Shown: positions 43,001-51,066 of the stretch, one piece after another
Layout: each line of letters opens with the position of its first letter
Position numbering within the stretch: the stretch's first letter is position 1
Assembly (NCBI GenBank): GCA_045588245.1
Contig: JAZNDW010000029.1
Coordinates: forward strand, 1 to 64,000
Length of the DNA: 64,000 bases
From: DTU064 sp045588245
GTDB taxonomy: Bacteria; Bacillota; Clostridia; Oscillospirales; CAG-272
Reading direction: 5' to 3'
Translations under genes and position numbers: made by a program
The notes under the pieces: generated by a model
Databases searched by the model: none
Seen by the model: the letters and a program-made list of their open reading frames with translations, nothing else
Told to the model about the DNA's origin: nothing

Positions 43001-43808
43001 CCTCGCTGACATCGCAGCTAAGGAAGCTCTCGTTGCTGACGCTCAGGCAGCTTACGACGCACTCACAGGAACTACCGAAGACGAAACTACTGAAGACACA
43101 GCTACCGATGACGGTGTAGCTGAGGCTGAAGAAACCGCTGAAGACGTTCCCGCTGAAGACGGAGCTACTACCGAAGGCGAAATGACTACGGACGATGAAA
43201 CGACCGAAGACACAACGACAGAGGATACAACGACTGACGATGCAACCACCGAAGACGGTGAAACCGAAGAAGTTGATCCTATAACCGAGGCAGAAAATGC
43301 ACTCACAGCAGCACAGGAAGCTCTCGCAGCAGCACAGGCAGCTTACGATTCCGCTATAAACAAGATCAACGTATCCAAGGCAGCAATCGAAGCTATCGCT
43401 GAAGAAGCACTCGCAATCGTTGAAACTGCAAACCGCAAGGTTGAGATCACCGAAAGCCAGGCAGAAGTAGTTGCAAACGTAGCAGCAGTTCTTGCGCTCA
43501 CAGATAAGATCGCAGTAACTTGCGAAACCGCTATCGCATACTACGATATCGTTGCTGAAAAGTACGGCTTCGTAGTTGAAGAGGAAACTCCCGATGAGGG
43601 CGAAGGCGAAGAGGAACCTCCCGTAGAAGAGCTTCCCGAAGAAATGCCCGAACCTGTTTCCAAGTATGCAGTAACAGACGGTTCTATCGTTCTTGTAACA
43701 TACGAGGGCGGCACATCGTTCATTCTCAACTTCAACCGTTTCGAAGTAACAGTAGAAGTTGACGGCGAAACCTACACTGTCGGGGCATTCTCGATAGTAG
43801 AAAAGTAA
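40074..43808 (+). CDS. DUF5696-family secreted protein with coiled coils
   Basis: 1,244 residues. A signal peptide (1-33, ending SVSAA) precedes beta-rich domains (40-540) and an apparent TIM-barrel-like core (about 545-880), with acidic residues at barrel-strand-like ends: GIFPDFDFLYA, TLGTDLNSDFDEDD and VMVDGGNAYALGF. A coiled coil (about 895-990), a Thr/Glu/Asp-rich linker (about 1000-1067), a second coiled coil (1070-1165) and a beta tail (1195-1244) follow. DUF5696 is a recognised but uncharacterised family found next to such transporters. A glycoside hydrolase-like role is inference. No sortase motif or C-terminal helix was seen. SD GTTAGGAGG. Confidence 0.8.
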   Translation: MRKSVRFISALLTVLMVLTSIGIGSMISVSAATPAYDYLTVAQADQFAKLATMTLYKEQNGYRLYCDPYTGEIALQKIATGQILFSNPYDVADPSTAHADTTRADLLSQVFIEYEDSDGTTKEMASFTEAAQRGQIIVKNIKNGIRVEYTMGRQEARRLVPRMIQKDRLETLILDKIDDRFLHDKLYNFYVLMDPNDPELSERAIAEMKAKYPITNRMAVYIFDSNAADKELDTCESIIKTYCPDYTYETLDEDHAMTEYEGSDAAPPLFRLAIEYTLDDDGLTARLPANGIRFDDTAYTLLSVTMLPYMGAISCENDGYTFMPDGAGALFTASDLEGITWNRAGQMYGPDFAYQEITGEHQEVLTMPVWGAVTSEDQVRTETIVLEEEYTYVDEETGEEVTVPAVTETKTYDYTEDRGYVAIITEGDSLATIKYENGGSLHKYAAIYASFCPRPSDEYNLAEAISVASNATWRVESARKYVDSYRIKYMMLDGDTEAEAAGFDDYYETSYFGMAKAYREYLEAQGVLTRITDAEVAENIPLYLEVLGTLETTERVLSIPVTVDTPLTTFENIKTMYEELAAAGVDNINFKLTGFANGGLSDAVVPYKLKWEKAVGGNEGFEELLAYAADKHLGIFPDFDFLYAPQNKSFDGFTYRKHAVKTIDDRYTSKRYYDAMTQSYTRNFEIAISPSVFTHFYDEFNKNYQEFNPTGISVSTLGTDLNSDFDEDDPYNREDSKLFTTELLASIAKDYDQVMVDGGNAYALGFVDHIVNMNLHSSEFFNASYSVPFTGIVLHGYIQAAGTPANEEGDIENAILKSIESGTYLYFTLAYQNTSDLKEDEELNKYYSVRYDIWFEDVVEQYTYLNSILKDLQTKLIVGHELLVGERVPDADELEADRIAAEEQAKLEAERAEEEAYRKEQEEALAARKEAEALAKEIASAVADTAKLIDTTNALLLEVEAEKANIETLANQLDELLADIAAKEALVADAQAAYDALTGTTEDETTEDTATDDGVAEAEETAEDVPAEDGATTEGEMTTDDETTEDTTTEDTTTDDATTEDGETEEVDPITEAENALTAAQEALAAAQAAYDSAINKINVSKAAIEAIAEEALAIVETANRKVEITESQAEVVANVAAVLALTDKIAVTCETAIAYYDIVAEKYGFVVEEETPDEGEGEEEPPVEELPEEMPEPVSKYAVTDGSIVLVTYEGGTSFILNFNRFEVTVEVDGETYTVGAFSIVEK

Positions 43809-43824
43809 GAGAGGAGCTTGACAA

Positions 43825-44808
43825 ATGAATACTGAAGTTAAAAAGACTAAAATCAAAGTCGACAAGGCTCCCAAAAAGAAGAAAATAGTTTCTTTGGACA
43901 AGAAGAAGTCGCGCACCGGTTATTGGTTCGTGCTCCCCTTCATTATCGGTCTTGTGATTGTCTATTTCCCGATGATCTTCCAGTCCATTAACTATAGCTT
44001 CCACGAAATCAATTCAGTCCGCGGCGGCGGGTACGAACTCGTACCCGTCGGCTGGGGTAACTACACGGAAGCGATCCTCGTTGACGCAACATACGTTCAG
44101 GAGCTTACGACGGGTATCACACAGATTCTCTTTGATATTCCCGCCATCGTAATTTTCTCGCTGTTCATGGCGATCCTTCTCAATCAGGATATGGCAGGAC
44201 GCGGACTTTTCCGTGCTATCTTCTTTATCCCCGTTATTATCAGTACAGGTCTTATGTCCGACATCGACGCACAGAATATTCTTCAGCAGAATATGGGAAG
44301 CACAGGTTCTCAGATCGATGACGGTACAGGACAAAGTACGGTTAACCAGATCGTCAACGTCATAGACGTTCAGCGACTCTTCGCAAACATGAAGGTCGGA
44401 GCTGATCTCGTTACATACGTTGTTGGTCTTGTTAATGACATTTTCAACATCGTAAACCGTTCCGGTGTACAGATGCTTATCTTGCTTGCAGGTCTTCAGT
44501 CTATCTCTCCGGCTATTTATGAGTCTTGTGAAATCGACGGTGCAACCGGCTGGGAAACCTTCTGGAAGATCACCTTCCCGATGATCAGCCCGATGATCCT
44601 TGTTAACGCGATCTACACCGTTATCGACGCGCTTACACGCTCCGATAACAACGTCATGGCGTATATCGACCAGGTATACGACCAGGCAAACGGTACAACA
44701 CTTGCTTCTGCAATGTCCTGGATGTACTTCCTCTTGGTAATGCTTCTCATCGCGGCTGTTGCAGGTATCATTTCAGCATACGTCTTCTATCAGAAGCGTG
44801 ATGTATAA
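43825..44808 (+). CDS. Sugar ABC permease 3 (MalF/UgpA-like)
   Basis: 327 residues. The N-terminus is very lysine-rich and cytosolic (MNTEVKKTKIKVDKAPKKKK), followed by six helices. The EAA loop is YESCEIDGATGWETFWKITF, then PMISP (about 232-256). An extracellular insert of about 60 residues (around 150-210, NMGSTGSQIDDGTGQST) lies before the fourth helix; it is absent from permease 1 and may contact the extracellular proteins. First of the second permease pair. Confidence 0.9.
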   Translation: MNTEVKKTKIKVDKAPKKKKIVSLDKKKSRTGYWFVLPFIIGLVIVYFPMIFQSINYSFHEINSVRGGGYELVPVGWGNYTEAILVDATYVQELTTGITQILFDIPAIVIFSLFMAILLNQDMAGRGLFRAIFFIPVIISTGLMSDIDAQNILQQNMGSTGSQIDDGTGQSTVNQIVNVIDVQRLFANMKVGADLVTYVVGLVNDIFNIVNRSGVQMLILLAGLQSISPAIYESCEIDGATGWETFWKITFPMISPMILVNAIYTVIDALTRSDNNVMAYIDQVYDQANGTTLASAMSWMYFLLVMLLIAAVAGIISAYVFYQKRDV

Positions 44809-44822
44809 GGAGGTGCACAACA

Positions 44823-45884
44823 ATGGATGCTAATAACGTAAAGAGTGCCCCCGTGGTAACAAAAGATACCAAAAACAAGATCAGGGTCGATTATGAAGGC
44901 AAGACCTCGGCTTGGGAAAGATTTAAGCTTAAAGTCTTCTCCATGTACTTCTTAAAGAACGTTGTTGTAAAAATTTGCGCATACGTTCTTCTTATAGGTA
45001 TTTCCTATATCATTATCTTCCCCTTCATTTCGAAGGTCGCATCTTCGATCATGTGCCGTGAAGACTTCGTTGACGCAACGGTACTTCTTATCTCGAAGAA
45101 TCCCACGCTTGAAACGTATAAAGCGATTATAATTGACAACGATTACTTTGAAGCAATGCTGAACACGTTCATATTATCGGCGTCTACGGCATTGATCCAA
45201 ATGTTTATCACGTGTCTTATCGCGTACGGTTTTGCGAAGTTCAACTTCCGCGGAAACAAGCTGCTCTTCCTCTTCGTAATTCTTACGATGGTAGTTCCGC
45301 ACTCTACGCTCCATCTGTCAATGTTCATGAAGTTTAGATACTTCGACATTTATGGCATATTCAAGCTTCTCGGCGGCGGAACATTTGAATGGCTTGAGGT
45401 TCTTCCCTTCACGGAAATCAATATGATCAACTCATATTGGCCCTTCATCATCCTCTCCTTCACGGGTCTTGCGTTTAAGAACGGACTTTACATCTTCATG
45501 CTTCGTCAGTTCTTCCGCGGCGTTCCCGATGAACTTGAGGAATCCGCATACATCGATGGCGCAGGTACGCTCAGAACGTTCGTGCAGATCATTCTGCCGC
45601 TTTCCGTACCGATGCTCATCACAGTCTTCATGTTCGCGTTCTCCTGGCAGTGGACGGATAACTACTACGTTAACGTCTTCTTCACGACGGCAGGTCCTTA
45701 TACGATGAGAGATATCATCAAGGTTCCCGGCACACTTGACACACAGTATGCAGGACAGAACATGTACGTTGCGGCTATCAGAAATACCGCAGGTATCCTG
45801 ATCCTCCTTCCCCTTATCCTTATTTACAGCTTCGCACAGAAGTATCTGGTACAGGGTATCGAGCGCTCCGGTATCGTTGGTTAA
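44823..45884 (+). CDS. Sugar ABC permease 4 (MalG/UgpE-like)
   Basis: 353 residues with a soluble N-terminus of about 50 residues, six helices, and EAA loop LEESAYIDGAGTLRTFVQII, then LPLSVP (about 238-262). SD AAGGAGG is 8 bases upstream, and the gene is 14 bases after permease 3. Last gene of the operon. The presence of two permease pairs with one solute-binding protein means either two channels share a receptor or a second receptor is encoded elsewhere. Confidence 0.9.
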   Translation: MDANNVKSAPVVTKDTKNKIRVDYEGKTSAWERFKLKVFSMYFLKNVVVKICAYVLLIGISYIIIFPFISKVASSIMCREDFVDATVLLISKNPTLETYKAIIIDNDYFEAMLNTFILSASTALIQMFITCLIAYGFAKFNFRGNKLLFLFVILTMVVPHSTLHLSMFMKFRYFDIYGIFKLLGGGTFEWLEVLPFTEINMINSYWPFIILSFTGLAFKNGLYIFMLRQFFRGVPDELEESAYIDGAGTLRTFVQIILPLSVPMLITVFMFAFSWQWTDNYYVNVFFTTAGPYTMRDIIKVPGTLDTQYAGQNMYVAAIRNTAGILILLPLILIYSFAQKYLVQGIERSGIVG

Positions 45885-45907
45885 TTTCAAAGCAAAACTT
45901 AAAACCA

Positions 45908-45938
45908 AAAAAGCCTGTCGCACAGCGGCAGGCTTTTT
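45908..45938 (+). terminator. Terminator of the glycan-uptake operon
   Basis: AAAAAGCCTGTCGC and GCGGCAGGCTTTTT form a 14-bp stem with one G-U pair. Confidence 0.9.
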
Positions 45939-45978
45939 GCGTCTTTGCATATCAATTTTCAAAATTGTGTTGATTGTA

Positions 45979-46007
45979 TTGACATATATCTTGCGTTGCA
46001 TTATAAT
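45979..46007 (+). promoter_or_regulatory. Consensus promoter of the GH51 gene
   Basis: TTGACA (45979-45984), 17-base spacer, TATAAT (46002-46007): a perfect sigma-A promoter, so strong repression when not needed is expected. Confidence 0.85.
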
Positions 46008-46036
46008 TAAAATAAACAGTATTGCTAAAGAAATTG

Positions 46037-46051
46037 TGTGCAATTTGCACA
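46037..46051. promoter_or_regulatory. Operator C, TGTGCA-N3-TGCACA
   Basis: TGTGCAATTTGCACA lies about 23-38 bases past the expected transcription start, a repressor roadblock position. Same motif as operators A and B before the uptake operon. Confidence 0.6.
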
Positions 46052-46136
46052 AATATTGCGACAATGCTTCAAATCGGCATCTTTTCGCAAACGTTAGTGA
46101 ATTCTGAAAAAACAAAATAATTACGGAGGCTCTATT

Positions 46137-48614
46137 ATGTCTACACTGTCAAGAATTACGGTAAACGCTGAAAAGAAGCTGTATCCCACAGGGGACCTGT
46201 ACGGCATTTTCTTCGAGGACATCAACCACGCCGCAGATGGCGGCCTTTATGCGGAGCTCGTACGCAACCGTTCGTTCGAGTTTTGCTCCGTTGACAACGA
46301 CTCGTATACACCTATGACGGCGTGGCAGCTCATTGAGCGCGACGGCGGCAAGGTCGAGGGCGGTGTAGAATCTGTTTATCCGCTCAACGTCAACAATACG
46401 CATTATCTCCGCGTAACGAATACGGCAAGAAACAGTATTCTTGACGCACCCGGCACCGTCGGCGTCGTCAACGAAGGCTATAACACAGGTATTCCGCTTC
46501 GCCGTGGCGAAGAATACGTCTTCAGTGCGTTCGCGCGCCGTGATATCATGCTCAAAGAGATCGTCGAAGTGCGCCTTGAAAGTGCAGACGGCGAAAAACT
46601 TTACGGCAAAGCAGACATCGTTGTAAATTCACCGGAATGGAACAAGTACACGGCAACGATCACCTCCGAAGAAGAGGACTTCTCGGCGCGACTCGTCGTG
46701 CTCGTACACGGTGTCGGCTCCGTTTGCCTTGATATGATCTCGCTTTTCCCGAAAAAGACATTCCGTGGACGCGAAAACGGACTTCGTCCCGATATCGCGC
46801 AGTTCCTCGCCGACATGAAGCCGAAGTTCATGCGCTTCCCGGGCGGATGCCTCACGCATGACGGCGCCGTTGACGATAAGGCGAGAAACGCCATGTACCG
46901 CTGGAAGAATACGGTCGGTCCGCTTGAGTCGCGTCCTTCCAAGCGTAACAACTGGCGCTATAATCAGACCTACGGCTTCGGATACTATGAATTTTTCCTC
47001 TTCTGCGAGGATATCGGAACGAAGGCGATGCCGGTGCTTCCGGGCGCGTTCAATCCTCACCATCAGTGGACGGTTCCGATGGACGAGATGCAGCCGTGGA
47101 TCGACGATGCACTTGAACTGCTCGAATTTGCAAACGGCGACGTGACAACGAAGTGGGGCGCGTACCGCGCTGAGCTTGGTCACCCCCAACCGTTCGGTAT
47201 CGAATACATCGCTATCGGAAACGAAGAAGTTGACGAAGATTTCTTCGACCGCTATCCGCTCTTCCACAAAGCTATCGCTGAAAAGTACCCCGACGTTAAG
47301 ATTCTTAACACGGCAGGACCGGCACCTTCCGGCAAGGGCTTCGATCTCGGCTGGGAATCGGCACGCAAGTGGAACTCCTACGCCGTTGACGAGCACTACT
47401 ACGTTGCTCCCGACTGGATGATACAGAACTACGACCGCTACTTCTCCGATTTCTACGATCCGAACGGACCGAAGGTCTTCCTCGGCGAGTATGCGAGCCG
47501 CAACAATACTTTCTATAACGCACTTTGCGAAGCCGCATACATGACGAGTTTTGAGCTCAATGCGGACAGAGTTGCCCTGACTTGCTATGCACCTTTGCTC
47601 TGTAACGCCGATTACGTAAGCTGGCGTCCCAACCTTATCTGGTATAACAACCACGAGATCTTCGGTATCCCCAGCTATTACGTACAGAAGATGTACTCCG
47701 TAAACCAGGGCGACGTAACGATTCCCGTTTCCGTTGAGGTCACGTCCGAGGATGACTACATCGAACCGGAAAAGATCGCGGGCGGATTCGCGTTCCAGGC
47801 AGCTCCCGGAGACGCTGTATTCTCGGAAATCAAGATCAATGGCAGCAGCCCCGCTGCCGATTCGATCAAGGTGCTTGAAGGCGATTGGAGCTATTCCGAA
47901 GGTAAGCTTATCCGTACGCCCACCGACGCACCCGTAGAGATGCCTCCGAGAAGAAGATGGATGCAGCCCGACGTCACTGTAGACGGAGATCTGCTTGACT
48001 TTACGTTCGAGTGCACGGCAAACGTAGAATCCAAAGAACCCGAGAATCCCGAAGTGCGCCGTCCGCGCCGCCGCGGTTTCTCCGTATCCTTCGCATATAG
48101 CGAAGACGCACGCTTCACATGGCACATCGGCGGCTGGAGAGGCAACGAATCCATGCTCACCGTGTCAAAGCGCGGCTACGATGACAGAATATCCACGGTT
48201 CCTTATGAATATAAGGAAGGCGAGGAGTGCAAGCTCGCAATTGAACGCAGCGGCGACAGAATCGTATGCCGCATAAACGGTGAAGTTGTCCACGACCTGC
48301 AGTATCAGCCGAAACCGCCGAAGAGGATCTACGTTTCGTCCACGCTCGACGAAAAAGCTGGTGAGGTCATCATCAAAGCCGTCAACGTCCGTCCCACACC
48401 CGTTACTATGGAGATCGAAGCTGTCGGCGCAGGCGAAGGCAAGCGTACTGTTAAGCTTGAGATTCTTGAGGCGGAATCTCTTGAGGCTACGAACACATTT
48501 GAGGAGCCGGAAAAGGTAGCGACAAAGTTCCGCGAGTTCGAGATCAGCTCGAATAAGTTTGCGTTTGAATTTGCGGCTTCGTCCGTCAACATCTTCAGAA
48601 TCCCGATCAAGTAA
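46137..48614 (+). CDS. GH51 alpha-L-arabinofuranosidase, large multidomain form
   Basis: Releases L-arabinose from arabinan, arabinoxylan or their oligosaccharides. 825 residues without signal peptide, so intracellular. Order: a short N-terminal part (YGIFFEDINHAADGGLYAEL), a CBM4-like insert (about 70-195), a GH51 barrel with acid/base Glu in YIAIGNEEVDE (about 361) and nucleophile Glu in VFLGEYASR (about 448), then a concanavalin-like C-terminal domain (about 575-750). SD ACGGAGG is 8 bases upstream. Single-gene transcript with its own promoter, operator and a perfect palindromic terminator. It acts after the uptake operon in the proposed pathway. Confidence 0.9.
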   Translation: MSTLSRITVNAEKKLYPTGDLYGIFFEDINHAADGGLYAELVRNRSFEFCSVDNDSYTPMTAWQLIERDGGKVEGGVESVYPLNVNNTHYLRVTNTARNSILDAPGTVGVVNEGYNTGIPLRRGEEYVFSAFARRDIMLKEIVEVRLESADGEKLYGKADIVVNSPEWNKYTATITSEEEDFSARLVVLVHGVGSVCLDMISLFPKKTFRGRENGLRPDIAQFLADMKPKFMRFPGGCLTHDGAVDDKARNAMYRWKNTVGPLESRPSKRNNWRYNQTYGFGYYEFFLFCEDIGTKAMPVLPGAFNPHHQWTVPMDEMQPWIDDALELLEFANGDVTTKWGAYRAELGHPQPFGIEYIAIGNEEVDEDFFDRYPLFHKAIAEKYPDVKILNTAGPAPSGKGFDLGWESARKWNSYAVDEHYYVAPDWMIQNYDRYFSDFYDPNGPKVFLGEYASRNNTFYNALCEAAYMTSFELNADRVALTCYAPLLCNADYVSWRPNLIWYNNHEIFGIPSYYVQKMYSVNQGDVTIPVSVEVTSEDDYIEPEKIAGGFAFQAAPGDAVFSEIKINGSSPAADSIKVLEGDWSYSEGKLIRTPTDAPVEMPPRRRWMQPDVTVDGDLLDFTFECTANVESKEPENPEVRRPRRRGFSVSFAYSEDARFTWHIGGWRGNESMLTVSKRGYDDRISTVPYEYKEGEECKLAIERSGDRIVCRINGEVVHDLQYQPKPPKRIYVSSTLDEKAGEVIIKAVNVRPTPVTMEIEAVGAGEGKRTVKLEILEAESLEATNTFEEPEKVATKFREFEISSNKFAFEFAASSVNIFRIPIK

Positions 48615-48633
48615 GACATATTTGCAATAAAAA

Positions 48634-48663
48634 AGAGAACAGAGCGAGCTCGCTCTGTTCTCT
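48634..48663 (+). terminator. Perfect 30-bp palindromic terminator
   Basis: AGAGAACAGAGCGAG joined directly to its complement, then ATAAAAATATT. It lies between the two GH51 genes, so the second gene may depend on readthrough or on a promoter not recognised here. Confidence 0.75.
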
Positions 48664-48700
48664 ATAAAAATATTATAAGCAACGGCAAAAGGAGCACTAT

Positions 48701-50206
48701 ATGAATGCAAAAATAAAACTTAACCGCGATTATCAGGTCGGCGAAGTTGATCCGCGAATATACGGCAGCTTCATCGAGCATCTCGGACGCGCCGTTTACG
48801 GCGGCATCTACGAGCCGGGACATGAAACCGCAGATGAGCTCGGCTTCCGCCGCGACGTTATCGACCTTGTACGCAAGCTCGGTGTGCCGATCGTGCGTTA
48901 TCCGGGCGGAAACTTCGTTTCCGGATATAATTGGGAAGACGGCATCGGCCCGAAGGAGCTTCGTCCCGTCCGCCGCGAACTCGCGTGGGGAACGCTTGAA
49001 TCGAATCAGGTCGGCATCGATGAATTTCAGGAATGGGCAAAACGCGCCAACACAGAAGTCATGATGGCGGTCAACCTCGGAACGAGAGGCCCCGCTGAAG
49101 CGGCAAATCTTATGGAATACTGCAACCTCCCCGCAGGCTCGTATTGGTCCGATCTGCGAATCAAGCACGGATTCAAGGATCCTTTCGGCATTAAGCTCTG
49201 GTGCCTCGGCAACGAGATGGACGGCCCCTGGCAGATCTGCGCCAAAACGGCAGACGAATACGGCAAAATCGCAAACGAAACAGCAAAGATGCTGAAAGGC
49301 CTCGATCCGAGCGCAGAATTTGTCGTTTGCGGCAGTTCGTCAAGCGGTATGCCCACGTTCGGAAAATGGGAAGCTACCGTGCTTGAGCACTGCTACCATA
49401 ACGTGGACTACGTTTCCTGCCACACATATTACAATAACCACGCACACGACACACCCACCTTCCTGGCTAATAACCTCGACATGGACTACTTCATCAGAAG
49501 CGTCGTATCGATGATCGACTACGCAAAGGTCATAACACATTCAAGAAAGCAGGTCAACATCTCCTTCGACGAATGGAACGTATGGTATCACTGCAACGAA
49601 GGTGAGCGTCCGCACATCGAGCGCTGGAGCTACGCTCCGCCGCAGCTTGAGGACGTTTATAACTTCGAGGACGCGCTCCTCATCGGTTCGCTTCTTATCA
49701 CGATGCTCCGCCACGCAGACCGCGTCAAGGTCGCGTGCATGGCACAGCTCGTCAACGTTATCGCTCCGATCATGACGAGAACGGGCGGCGGCGCATGGGC
49801 GCAGACGATCTTCTATCCGTATATGCACTGCTCCATGTACGGACGCGGCAAGGCGCTTGAGACCCGCGTTGAATGTGACAAGTATGACAGCGGTCACTAT
49901 ACGGACGTTCCTTTCATTGATTCCGTTGCTATACACAACGAAGAAAAGGATGAGCTCACCGTATTCGCCGTCAACAAGAACATGAAGGATGATATCGTGA
50001 CGTCGATCGATCTGCGCAGCTTTGAGGGCTACGAGCTCGTAGAGCACATCACGCTCCATCACGACGATGTTAACGCCGTCAACACGGAAAACAATCCTTA
50101 CGAGATCTTCCCGAAAACGAACGGTGTCACAAAGATCGACGACGGAATCGCAGAATCCGTACTCGGCAAGATGACGTGGAACGTTATCAGATTCAAGAAA
50201 AAGTAA
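48701..50206 (+). CDS. abfA: GH51 alpha-L-arabinofuranosidase (AbfA type)
   Basis: 501 residues, the standard length of intracellular AbfA/AraF enzymes that split arabino-oligosaccharides. Seen: YGSFIEHLGRAVYGGIYEP at the N-terminus, VRYPGGNFVSGYNWEDGIGP, acid/base Glu in LWCLGNEMDGPW (about 174) and nucleophile Glu in ISFDEWNVWYH (about 292). No signal peptide or CBM. SD AAAGGAG is 7 bases upstream. It differs enough from the 825-residue neighbour that the two probably take different linkages or chain lengths. No araA/araB/araD genes are in the window. Confidence 0.95.
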   Translation: MNAKIKLNRDYQVGEVDPRIYGSFIEHLGRAVYGGIYEPGHETADELGFRRDVIDLVRKLGVPIVRYPGGNFVSGYNWEDGIGPKELRPVRRELAWGTLESNQVGIDEFQEWAKRANTEVMMAVNLGTRGPAEAANLMEYCNLPAGSYWSDLRIKHGFKDPFGIKLWCLGNEMDGPWQICAKTADEYGKIANETAKMLKGLDPSAEFVVCGSSSSGMPTFGKWEATVLEHCYHNVDYVSCHTYYNNHAHDTPTFLANNLDMDYFIRSVVSMIDYAKVITHSRKQVNISFDEWNVWYHCNEGERPHIERWSYAPPQLEDVYNFEDALLIGSLLITMLRHADRVKVACMAQLVNVIAPIMTRTGGGAWAQTIFYPYMHCSMYGRGKALETRVECDKYDSGHYTDVPFIDSVAIHNEEKDELTVFAVNKNMKDDIVTSIDLRSFEGYELVEHITLHHDDVNAVNTENNPYEIFPKTNGVTKIDDGIAESVLGKMTWNVIRFKKK

Positions 50207-50216
50207 GATAAACATT

Positions 50217-50246
50217 AAAAAATCCCGACGAAAGTCGGGATTTTTT
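50217..50246. terminator. Bidirectional terminator after abfA
   Basis: AAAAAATCCCGAC-GAAA-GTCGGGATTTTTT. Confidence 0.9.
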
Positions 50247-50258
50247 GTGCCGTTTTTG

Positions 50259-50936
50259 CTATTTCCGTTTTCTTGCGTTCTGCCAACGTATATAGCGGAA
50301 CTTGATGTTCATTCCGATGCGCTTCAGCTCAAGCCAGAAATCGCGGTGGAAGAAGATGATGACGTTTGCAAGCGAAAAGAGAATCGCAAGCCTGCCGCCA
50401 AAGCTTGACGACAGAAAACTGATGAAGATCATAATCGCGTAAAACCACGCGAACCATTTCATTTTGACGGGCAAAATGAAAAAGAAATAAAGCTCATAGT
50501 TCGGATAGAATATGGCAAATGCAAGGAAAAGGGACATATTGATGTAAGAATTTGTGGCATACCCCGTGATGAGTCCCGACACAAGAGCGCCGATGATGCC
50601 GCAAAGATAGAAAAGATTGAAGCGCAGCGCGCCCCACTCGCGTTCAAGTCCCTGACCGATCATCCAATAAAGATAAAACGAGAAGATGATCCAGATAATG
50701 CTCGTGCTCGGCGGCAGGAAAATGAACGTGAAAAGCCGCCAGACTTGCCCCGCCGCTATCGCGGCACGGTCAAACATGAGCCATGAATAAAGCGATACGT
50801 CAGGATTTGCGGAGGAAACGGCGAAATTTGCGATGAAAACGATCGCCATCGCACCTATCATGACCGTCATCAGATTTTCGATGGCGTACGGTGCGAGCTT
50901 ATATTCAAGCCGCAAAAGCTTGTTTTTCAGTTTCAT
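50259..50936 (-). CDS. Rhomboid-like membrane protein, probably not a protease
   Basis: 225 residues, six hydrophobic helices. The rhomboid-type features are GQVWRLFTFIF, the second-loop GLEREWGALRFNLFYLCG and the overall helix layout. The catalytic GxSG and the paired His are not found; the corresponding stretch reads TNSYINMSLFLAFAIFYPN. This suggests a rhomboid pseudoprotease, as known for derlins and iRhoms. The C-terminus is basic and cytosolic. It is divergent from mecA. Function unknown. Confidence 0.65.
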   Translation of the reverse strand: MKLKNKLLRLEYKLAPYAIENLMTVMIGAMAIVFIANFAVSSANPDVSLYSWLMFDRAAIAAGQVWRLFTFIFLPPSTSIIWIIFSFYLYWMIGQGLEREWGALRFNLFYLCGIIGALVSGLITGYATNSYINMSLFLAFAIFYPNYELYFFFILPVKMKWFAWFYAIMIFISFLSSSFGGRLAILFSLANVIIFFHRDFWLELKRIGMNIKFRYIRWQNARKRK

Positions 50937-51066
50937 GTGTGGAGACCTTCCTTTCCTCTTTGGGCAGCAGGATCAAATTGACAAATCGGGCAATAATTTT
51001 GCGTACCAAAAATGCCGAGACTGCATTATAATGATAGTAAGAACTAATATTTTCGGTGGGTGGGAC

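Noticed and set aside
40356..43916. 1,186-residue antisense ORF opposite the DUF5696 gene
   Set aside because: No RBS and no family features; its protein is Cys/Phe/Val-rich in the way expected from reading the complement of a Glu/Ala/Thr-rich gene. It stays open because the sense gene rarely uses TTA, CTA and TCA codons.
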